A DNA stretch of 11,496 bases from the NCBI GenBank assembly GCA_947088415.1, contig CAMUGK010000024.1, positions 1 through 11,496 of the forward strand, given 5' to 3'. Numbering within the stretch: the stretch's first letter is position 1; each line of letters starts with the position of its first letter. This stretch comes from an uncultured Bacillota bacterium. GTDB lineage: Bacteria; Bacillota; Clostridia; Christensenellales; UBA1242. This document shows positions 1 through 5,185 of the stretch, in pieces. The notes beneath the pieces are model-generated. The model saw only the letters and a program-made list of their open reading frames with translations. It was not told the DNA's origin and did no database searches. The position numbers were made by a program, and so were the translations under genes.

Positions 1-314
<314 letters not shown>

Positions 315-350
315 AAAAAAAGAACTAGGAATTTTCCTAGTTCTTTTTTT
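315..350 (+). terminator. Strong intrinsic terminator ending the 16S transcript
   Basis: This is a near-perfect inverted repeat. A6 (315-320) plus AGAACTAGGAA (321-331) pairs with TTCCTAGTTCT (334-344) plus T6 (345-350). The 11-bp core stem followed by a run of seven T is a canonical rho-independent terminator. It sits 120 nt after the 16S end, which implies the rRNA transcript stops here. Because A and T runs flank both sides it could also work on the minus strand. Confidence 0.88.
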
Positions 351-352
351 AC

Positions 353-411
353 GAATAAATGCTTTACGATTGCCTTAATTGTTGAATTCAAATTGTAAAG
401 TATGTTTATTC
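353..411. repeat. Long imperfect inverted repeat between two terminators
   Basis: GAATAAAT (353-360) pairs with GTTTATTC (404-411, one G-U pair) and CTTTAC (362-367) with GTAAAG (395-400), with a 1x3 internal loop between. The inside contains the palindrome TTGAATTCAA (382-391). It abuts the hairpin at 315-350 on one side and the palindrome at 412-447 on the other, so almost the whole 315-447 interval is self-complementary. Function unknown. Confidence 0.55.
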
Positions 412-447
412 AAATAAAAACACTAACTTAAGTTAGTGTTTTTATTT
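412..447 (-). terminator. Perfect 36-bp palindrome, terminator for degV
   Basis: The palindrome is centred between 429 and 430. Its core is CACTAACTT/AAGTTAGTG (421-429/430-438), extended by A/T pairs out to 412 and 447. On the minus strand it begins 22 nt after the degV stop codon, and the 3' arm ends in a T-rich tract, as expected for an intrinsic terminator. The same symmetry makes it a possible bidirectional terminator facing the rRNA side. Confidence 0.82.
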
Positions 448-468
448 TTTTAGCTATATTCGTAATTT

Positions 469-1293
469 TTATTTACTTACAAAAACAAATCCAAAAGCAT
501 TTGGACCCCAATGGCATGCAATTGCAGGGTCGAGATGATCATAAACTTTGATTTGATTAAGAAATTTTTTATCTGTCATTTCAATAAGTTTATCAAGATT
601 TGATTTGTTATATGTGTAAGATGCAATGATTTCATAGTTTGGATCACATTCTTGAGAAACAAGACTTTCAACAATAAAATTCATTGCATTTTTAAGTCCC
701 ATTTTCTTTGCAAATACATGAACATTTCCTTTATGAAGCCCAATTATAGGCTTTATATTAAGCATACTGCCAAGAAGCCATTCTTTTTTTGAAAGTCTTC
801 CGCCACGAAGAAGATAATTTAAGGTTTCAGGTATTGCATAAACTTTTATTCTTGGAATAAGGGCATTTACTTTTTTCTCAATCTCATCAAGAGATAAATC
901 TCTATTTCTATTGATTTCGTCAACCAAAAGTCTAATTCCACCAACAGCCAATTGACTATCAATTACTTTAACTTTTTTATTATCTGCAAAAATATTTCGC
1001 ACTGCATTAAAAGTCCCTGAAATGCCAGATGAAATTGTCAAAACGACAACGTCGTCACCTTTGTTTGTAAAGGATTCTACTCTTTCTTGAAAGTCGACAA
1101 GATTTGGAAGAGAAGTTTTTGGGAAATCTTTTTCATCAATCAAATAATGATAGAATTCTTCAAAACTTAAATTTTCGCCATCAAGATATTCTTTTTCGCC
1201 TATTAAAATGTTTAAGGGAATTATTTCCACTCCATATTTTTCGGCTTCTTCTTTTTTTATACTACTGCCAGAATCTACAAATATTCTTAACAT
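469..1293 (-). CDS. degV: DegV family protein (FakB-type fatty-acid-binding protein)
   Basis: This 274-residue protein has the usual DegV/EDD-fold length (~280). DegV/FakB proteins bind a fatty acid and present it to the kinase FakA, which makes acyl-phosphate for phospholipid synthesis. Motifs seen, in order: DSGSS at 7-11 (family DSTSD-like), TSLP at 60-63, SSGISGT at 88-94 (phosphate/carboxylate loop), IDSQ at 111-114, LLRGGRLS at 161-168, LNIKPII at 178-184, and a C-terminal HWGPN at 261-265 where the family usually has H-x-G-P-G. The start is supported by AAAGGAG five nt upstream. A TATAAT (1311-1316, minus) lies just ahead of it but has no clear -35 box. It stands alone, 173 bp from radC, and is followed by a strong terminator. 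No fakA is in the window. The family assignment is firm; the FakB role is inferred from the family. Confidence 0.93.
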   Translation of the reverse strand: MLRIFVDSGSSIKKEEAEKYGVEIIPLNILIGEKEYLDGENLSFEEFYHYLIDEKDFPKTSLPNLVDFQERVESFTNKGDDVVVLTISSGISGTFNAVRNIFADNKKVKVIDSQLAVGGIRLLVDEINRNRDLSLDEIEKKVNALIPRIKVYAIPETLNYLLRGGRLSKKEWLLGSMLNIKPIIGLHKGNVHVFAKKMGLKNAMNFIVESLVSQECDPNYEIIASYTYNKSNLDKLIEMTDKKFLNQIKVYDHLDPAIACHWGPNAFGFVFVSK

Positions 1294-1310
1294 ATTCTCT
1301 CCTTTATACT

Positions 1311-1316
1311 ATTATA
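1311..1316 (-). promoter_or_regulatory. Candidate -10 box upstream of degV
   Basis: A consensus TATAAT reads on the minus strand and ends 17 nt before the degV ATG. That would give a very short leader (about 11 nt) still containing AAGGAG. No hexamer resembling TTGACA lies 16-18 bp upstream, so this is a weak call based on the -10 alone. Confidence 0.4.
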
Positions 1317-1404
1317 TCTGTTTAAAATTCAAAATAGACAGATAATGCAATAAAATTTTGTATTAATCTTATGTTTGATTATAACAAATATAATATGTTT
1401 TCGC

Positions 1405-1460
1405 AATTGATGTCACAAGCGAGTCATCAATTTGTCACATTTGCAACCTGATTTGTGACA
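1405..1460. repeat. Cluster of TGTCACA repeats with two inverted repeats
   Basis: TGTCACA occurs at 1411-1417 and 1433-1439, and its inverse TGTGACA at 1454-1460, spaced 22 and 21 bp (about two helical turns). AATTGATG/CATCAATT (1405-1412/1425-1432) forms an overlapping 8-bp inverted repeat. The cluster lies just after the radC stop and ~90 bp upstream of the putative degV -10. It could be an operator or a weak radC 3' structure; neither stem is followed by a T-run on the minus strand, so a classic terminator is unlikely. Confidence 0.45.
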
Positions 1461-1466
1461 TAAAAT

Positions 1467-2207
1467 TTATTCATAAATTGCGGTCAATGATTTTACATCT
1501 TCTTTATCTACAAAAGAACGAACCTTTTTATTAAATTCAATGCTATAAACACCATCGCTTCCTACAACAATATGATCAATAAAATTTGCTTTCATGACCT
1601 TGATAATTTGTTTAAGTTCTTCAGTTCCAGATATATCTTTATCCGATGGTTTGCATATTCCACCAGGGTGGTTATGAGTTAAAATAATAAATGCTGCTTT
1701 AGTTTCATTAATAAAATCGCAAACAAGGTTAGGGGCTGCCACAACTGATGCAAAAGTGCCTGTGCCAAGCTTACGTTGACGTATAATTCTAAAGGAAGAA
1801 TCTAATGCAATGCCATAAAGTATCTCTCTTGTATGAAATCTAACTAAATTTTCACATAAATCATAAACATCTCCCCAACCATTAAGTTTGGTCTTTTTAG
1901 ACATTTTACTGTTCATATAATAATCAAAAATCTTAACAAAACCTGTAATCATTTTTGCCGATCTGTCATTTATGCCTTCAATTTCTTTTAAGGAAAATTC
2001 ATTTGCATCTAAAACATTTTGAACTGTGTTATATCTATCTAAAAGTCTGTGTGCAAGCACATTAACATCACATCTTGGAAAAACAAAGAATAAAATATAT
2101 TCTAAAACCTGATGAGGACTTAATTCACATAAATCTAATCTGCTGTAATTATCAATAGTTCTTGCTCTATGCCCTTCGTGCGGGTTTTTATTTTTTTCGT
2201 CTTTCAT
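1467..2207 (-). CDS. radC: RadC family JAB/MPN-domain protein (UPF0758)
   Basis: This 246-residue protein matches the RadC family in length and layout. The N-terminal part opens with HEGHRAR (10-16) and a helix-hairpin-helix-like segment, including the PRCDVNVLAHRLLDRY region (44-59). The C-terminal JAB/JAMM metallo-fold has a candidate catalytic Glu (E128), the H-x-H-P signature THNHPGG (177-183; H178, H180) and the distal PSDKD (187-191; S188, D191), so the zinc site looks complete. The name comes from an old radiation phenotype that was later attributed to another gene. The true activity is unknown, although the JAMM fold suggests a metal-dependent hydrolase. The start is supported by GAGG 8 nt upstream and a good sigma-A promoter. 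It is transcribed alone, divergently from the gene at 2364. Family assignment is secure. Confidence 0.93.
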   Translation of the reverse strand: MKDEKNKNPHEGHRARTIDNYSRLDLCELSPHQVLEYILFFVFPRCDVNVLAHRLLDRYNTVQNVLDANEFSLKEIEGINDRSAKMITGFVKIFDYYMNSKMSKKTKLNGWGDVYDLCENLVRFHTREILYGIALDSSFRIIRQRKLGTGTFASVVAAPNLVCDFINETKAAFIILTHNHPGGICKPSDKDISGTEELKQIIKVMKANFIDHIVVGSDGVYSIEFNKKVRSFVDKEDVKSLTAIYE

Positions 2208-2247
2208 AATTAAACCTCATATTAAAATTTCATTAGTAATATGTTTT

Positions 2248-2276
2248 ATTATATCAACAACTACAAAAAAAGTAAA
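2248..2276 (-). promoter_or_regulatory. Sigma-A promoter of radC
   Basis: On the minus strand TTTACT (2271-2276) is separated by 17 bp from a perfect TATAAT (2248-2253). The expected transcription start near 2241 gives a leader of ~34 nt that contains the GAGG ribosome site (2215-2218). It lies back to back with the + strand promoter at 2313-2341. Confidence 0.72.
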
Positions 2277-2312
2277 TCAAAAAGAAAAATTAAACAAAAA
2301 TATATTCTCCCA

Positions 2313-2341
2313 TTGACATACGCTCAAGATTGTGCTATACT
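2313..2341 (+). promoter_or_regulatory. Strong sigma-A promoter with extended -10
   Basis: A perfect TTGACA (2313-2318), a 17-bp spacer and TATACT (2336-2341) preceded by TGC (extended -10 TGn) make this the best promoter in the window. The expected start near 2348 leaves only ~16 nt before the ATG at 2364, without a proper Shine-Dalgarno. Confidence 0.85.
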
Positions 2342-2363
2342 CAAAAAAGGTTTTTAAAAGACT

Positions 2364-3350
2364 ATGAAATTCAAAAAATTAAAATATAATATAATCAGCA
2401 TATTTTTAGTGCTTTTAGTTGCGTCTGCAGTATTACTAAAGGTATATTTTATCGATGGTCAAATTCCGGATTCAAGCATTGACAACATAATTCCTGAAAC
2501 TCCTGACGATACGCCAAATAACGGCGAAAATGATGACCCAAGCATAGAGCTTCCTATAGATGACACTAGAGACCCCAACATTCCTTCTGCAAACTATCCA
2601 ACAAATGTTTTAAATTATTGCTTGAATAAACTTTCAACATCTGATGGTTACAAATCTAAGGTTTCACTTATCACAAAAATTACTGGTGGTTATGGTGCTG
2701 TTTCAGTGAATGCTTTACATATTACTGATGGCACAACAATTATGTCAGGAAAACAAATGATTGAACAAATGCAATATGTTCCAAAAGACGAACTTGCAGA
2801 AAAGTTTTCTACTACAAATGGACTTATAACTTCATATTATGATGGACAGTATTCTCATATATGGCGAACTCCAAATGGCGTGTTTGATATGTCAAAAGCT
2901 GAATATAGAAAAGTTGACGGCATTATAAACGTGGGTGCTGAAAGGTTTTATTTTAACAGGCTTTTCCCAAGCAATATAAAGTTTGATAAAAAAGGTGTTT
3001 CAAGCAAGCTTTCAACTCAAAAAAATTCCAAAACTGGGAGAGAAGAATATATTATTACAGCCAAACTTTTAAACATAGCTTACTATCCTGAACAATTTTC
3101 TAGATCATATTATACTTTCCAAAATCATTTTAAATACACATCAGTAAATTCTACAATTGTATTTACTATTGACAAAAAAACTGGCTGGCTTAAAAATTAT
3201 GTTCAACATGATGTTTTTTCTGGATATTATCCAGCTATTGAAGGGTCTCATGTTTCGATAGATTTGACCTATACTCAAACTTTTTCAAATCATAATCAAT
3301 CGCTTTCAATAAGTCACCCAACAATTCCGCCAGAACCACCAAAAGAATAA
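2364..3350 (+). CDS. Membrane-anchored extracytoplasmic protein of unknown function
   Basis: I do not recognise this 328-residue protein. A basic start (KFKKLK) precedes one hydrophobic segment at about residues 9-29. There is no lipobox cysteine, so it is probably an uncleaved N-terminal anchor with the rest outside the cell. Residues 31-78 are a disordered linker rich in Asp, Pro and Asn. The globular part (79-310) is rich in Tyr, Ser and Thr with alternating hydrophobic stretches, suggesting a mostly beta fold. A Tyr-rich stretch (239-258) and a strand-like VSIDLTYTQTF (297-307) stand out. It ends in a proline-rich tail. The alternating pattern recalls LolA/outer-membrane-lipoprotein-carrier-like beta folds in Gram-positive lipoproteins, but no motif proves this. 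The start is fixed: an in-frame TAA lies at 2355-2357 with no other start after it. It has its own strong promoter and ends at a terminator shared with the converging gene. Confidence 0.85.
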   Translation: MKFKKLKYNIISIFLVLLVASAVLLKVYFIDGQIPDSSIDNIIPETPDDTPNNGENDDPSIELPIDDTRDPNIPSANYPTNVLNYCLNKLSTSDGYKSKVSLITKITGGYGAVSVNALHITDGTTIMSGKQMIEQMQYVPKDELAEKFSTTNGLITSYYDGQYSHIWRTPNGVFDMSKAEYRKVDGIINVGAERFYFNRLFPSNIKFDKKGVSSKLSTQKNSKTGREEYIITAKLLNIAYYPEQFSRSYYTFQNHFKYTSVNSTIVFTIDKKTGWLKNYVQHDVFSGYYPAIEGSHVSIDLTYTQTFSNHNQSLSISHPTIPPEPPKE

Positions 3351-3381
3351 AATAAAAAAGTGGCAAAAGCCATTTTTTTAT
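3351..3381. terminator. Shared bidirectional terminator between convergent genes
   Basis: The stem is A6-G-TGGC (3354-3364), loop AAAA, then GCCA-T7 (3369-3379), with one G-U pair. A-runs on the left and T-runs on the right let it terminate both the + gene ending at 3350 and the - gene ending at 3378. The stop codon of the minus gene (3378-3380) is part of the stem. Confidence 0.78.
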
Positions 3382-4274
3382 ATACTTTCAATATCGTTTA
3401 TTTTGTTGTCGAAAAGAGTAAATTTATAATACTCTTTTTTTTCTGAAGTTTTAACCACAAATGTTTTTGTGTCAATTGAATAAAATTCATTTATCTCGCC
3501 AAAAAATTCTTGCAAATGTTCTTTATCAATACGGCGCTTCATTGGTGTGCTAAGATAAAAGGAGGCAAGTTCATAATCTTGGACTTGGATTGCTTCCATA
3601 AAAGCGTATGGAATGACATTTTCATTTGTCACAATGATTGGTCTTCCATTTTGATATTGAATGGTGTTGGCTTTTTGAGTAATTCCTTCTGGCGTGATTA
3701 TATATTGACTTTCAATCAGATGCCTTGCAATATTGTCAAGAGATTTATTAACAACCACAGAGTTGTCAAATATTTTAATTTGGTCACCTTCTAAAAGTTT
3801 TATTTGTCCAGTTATGGTGTTGAATAAAATCAAGGTTTGAGATTGAGAAGAAGAAAGCCAAACATAACAATTGCTTGAAATTTCGCCAGTTTGAAACTTA
3901 TCGAAATTTTGACTTAAAATAAGTTCTTTTTTGTTGTCGAGGTAAGAAAAACTTATTTTTTTCTCGCCAATTTCAATTTTGCAAGGGCTTCCGTTGATTT
4001 CAATCGAAGAAATTGCATAATTTTTTAAAAGAGTTTTGTCTTGCAAAAAGAAAATCTTTTGCCCATTAAGATTAGATAAAAAATAGAAATTGTTATCTTC
4101 TTCGTCATTTAGGTTTAAAGTAAAGGCAAGCTTTTTCATTGAATTTTTTGTTGGATAAATGCAAAGGGTCTTAGCTTCATCAAATTCTAAAACCTGACCT
4201 TCAGACAAATATATTTCATCTTTATCAAAAGCCACTAAACAATCAAATGATGATATAATTTTATATTTACTCAT
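3378..4274 (-). CDS. Conserved-looking hypothetical protein, beta-rich with helical C-terminal segment
   Basis: I do not recognise this 298-residue protein. It has no signal peptide or membrane span and is probably cytoplasmic. Residues 1-175 look like many short beta strands with turns (for example LAFTLNL, KKISFSYLD, QTLILFNTITGQIKLLEG), as in a beta-sandwich or propeller-like fold. Residues 176-215 hold a mixed region, and the C-terminal part (220-298) has a helix-rich stretch, with the segment AIQVQDYELASFYLSTPM (228-245) followed by paired strands. That end is reminiscent of NTF2-like/small alpha-beta domains; this is inference from pattern only. The start is well supported by AAAGGGAG immediately upstream. 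It is divergent from the Myb-like gene (107 bp apart) and converges on the gene at 2364. Confidence 0.8.
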   Translation of the reverse strand: MSKYKIISSFDCLVAFDKDEIYLSEGQVLEFDEAKTLCIYPTKNSMKKLAFTLNLNDEEDNNFYFLSNLNGQKIFFLQDKTLLKNYAISSIEINGSPCKIEIGEKKISFSYLDNKKELILSQNFDKFQTGEISSNCYVWLSSSQSQTLILFNTITGQIKLLEGDQIKIFDNSVVVNKSLDNIARHLIESQYIITPEGITQKANTIQYQNGRPIIVTNENVIPYAFMEAIQVQDYELASFYLSTPMKRRIDKEHLQEFFGEINEFYSIDTKTFVVKTSEKKEYYKFTLFDNKINDIESI

Positions 4275-4381
4275 AATTCTCCCTTTTCAAACAAAATATA
4301 TAGTAAATTATGAAAGTAAATTAAAAAAAAGAAGATTAAAAATCATGAATTATGTCAATGATTGAATAAAAGGGGGACAAC
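4275..4381. other. Divergent intergenic region with two strong ribosome binding sites
   Basis: The minus-strand gene has AAAGGGAG ending 4 nt before its ATG, and the + gene has AAAAGGGGG (4368-4376) 5 nt before its ATG. The rest is very AT-rich. Several TATA-like hexamers are visible (for example TATATT on the minus strand at 4295-4300), but none has a convincing -35 partner at 16-18 bp, so I do not call promoters. Confidence 0.5.
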
Positions 4382-5128
4382 ATGAAAAAAAGTTGTTGGA
4401 AAGATAGTGAAGTTTTGGCCTTATTCAATAAGGTTGAAGATGTTAAAAAAGATTCAAAGCCACTTAAAAGTGCTTTTGTCGAGCATGCTGTAAAATATGG
4501 TCGAAAACCTAATAGTGTTAGAAATTATTATTATTTTCAACTTGAACAACTTAAAAAAGATATTGTTAAAAGCAAAAAACTGGGTATAGATTTAAAAAAA
4601 CATGAAAAAAACGATATACAATATTTTTCACCTAATCAAGAAAGTAAACTTATTGAAAATATTGAAAGTTTAGTTAAAAAAGGATATTCTGTTAGAAAAG
4701 CCTGTCTAGAGTTGTCTGGCGGAGATTTAAACCTTATGCTTCGCTATCAGAATAAATATCGTAACTTTCTTTTAAAAAATCAAAAACAAACCCTGCCAAA
4801 CAATATTATTTCTTTCTCTTCAAGACAAAAACCGCTTCTTTCAGATGCTGACATAAATTCATTGTTTTTAGGACTTGTCAGACTTGTAAAACGTAGCGCT
4901 GTTGAAGAATTTTCAAATAAACTTAAAGACCAAAAAGAAAGTGCCAATCAATCGCTTAGACAAATGCTTGTTGATTTAAATAAAAAGGATAAAGAAATTG
5001 ACAAACTTAAAGAAGAACTTGTTAAACTTAAACTTGAAAACTCACGACTTGTTCAAAACATGATGAAAATAAAGTGTGAAAAAGTGCAAAAACTTAAAAA
5101 TTCAAAAAATTTAGTTTTTACAAATTAA
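4382..5128 (+). CDS. Myb/SANT-like putative DNA-binding protein with coiled-coil tail
   Basis: This 248-residue basic, helical protein is not one I can name. Residues 3-55 begin with the pattern W-x-D-x-E (W6, D8, E10) and end in GRKPNSVRNYYY (40-51). This resembles the Myb/SANT-like helix-turn-helix of RsfA/YlbO-type sporulation regulators, where a tryptophan opens helix 1 and a GR-x-x-x-S/A-x-R segment forms the recognition helix. A second helical unit (81-130) contains KGYSVRKACLELSGGD and MLRYQNKYR and may be another such domain. Residues ~175-238 are heptad-like and Lys/Glu-rich (KDKEIDKLKEELVKLKLEN at 202-220), predicting a coiled coil for oligomerisation. A strong GGGGG ribosome site precedes the start, and a terminator overlaps the stop. 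It sits upstream of addB but has its own terminator, so it is not co-transcribed with addAB. DNA binding is inference. Confidence 0.85.
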   Translation: MKKSCWKDSEVLALFNKVEDVKKDSKPLKSAFVEHAVKYGRKPNSVRNYYYFQLEQLKKDIVKSKKLGIDLKKHEKNDIQYFSPNQESKLIENIESLVKKGYSVRKACLELSGGDLNLMLRYQNKYRNFLLKNQKQTLPNNIISFSSRQKPLLSDADINSLFLGLVRLVKRSAVEEFSNKLKDQKESANQSLRQMLVDLNKKDKEIDKLKEELVKLKLENSRLVQNMMKIKCEKVQKLKNSKNLVFTN

Positions 5129-5149
5129 AAGTGGTATTGCCACTTTTTT
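5127..5149 (+). terminator. Intrinsic terminator of the Myb-like gene
   Basis: AAAAGTGG (5127-5134) pairs with CCACTTTT (5140-5147) around the loop TATTG and runs on as T6. The left arm starts inside the TAA stop codon (5126-5128). The -35 box of the addB promoter begins two bases after it. Its core resembles the terminator at 3351-3381. Confidence 0.8.
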
Positions 5150-5150
5150 C

Positions 5151-5179
5151 TTTACACAAATCATCTTTTATGATAAAAT
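5151..5179 (+). promoter_or_regulatory. addAB promoter, extended -10, predicted leaderless start
   Basis: TTTACA (5151-5156), a 17-bp spacer and TAAAAT (5174-5179) preceded by TGA (extended -10). The usual start point 7 nt after the -10 is position 5186, which is the A of the addB ATG. No Shine-Dalgarno lies between. Confidence 0.78.
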
Positions 5180-5185
5180 AACTTT

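Noticed and set aside
1104..1325. Plus-strand 73-codon open frame
   Set aside because: It lies antisense inside degV, has no ribosome site and has an implausible composition; it is a shadow.
1405..1460. CRP-type TGTGA-N6-TCACA site
   Set aside because: The half sites are in the opposite order (TGTCACA first, TGTGACA second) and too far apart, so it is not a CRP/FNR palindrome.
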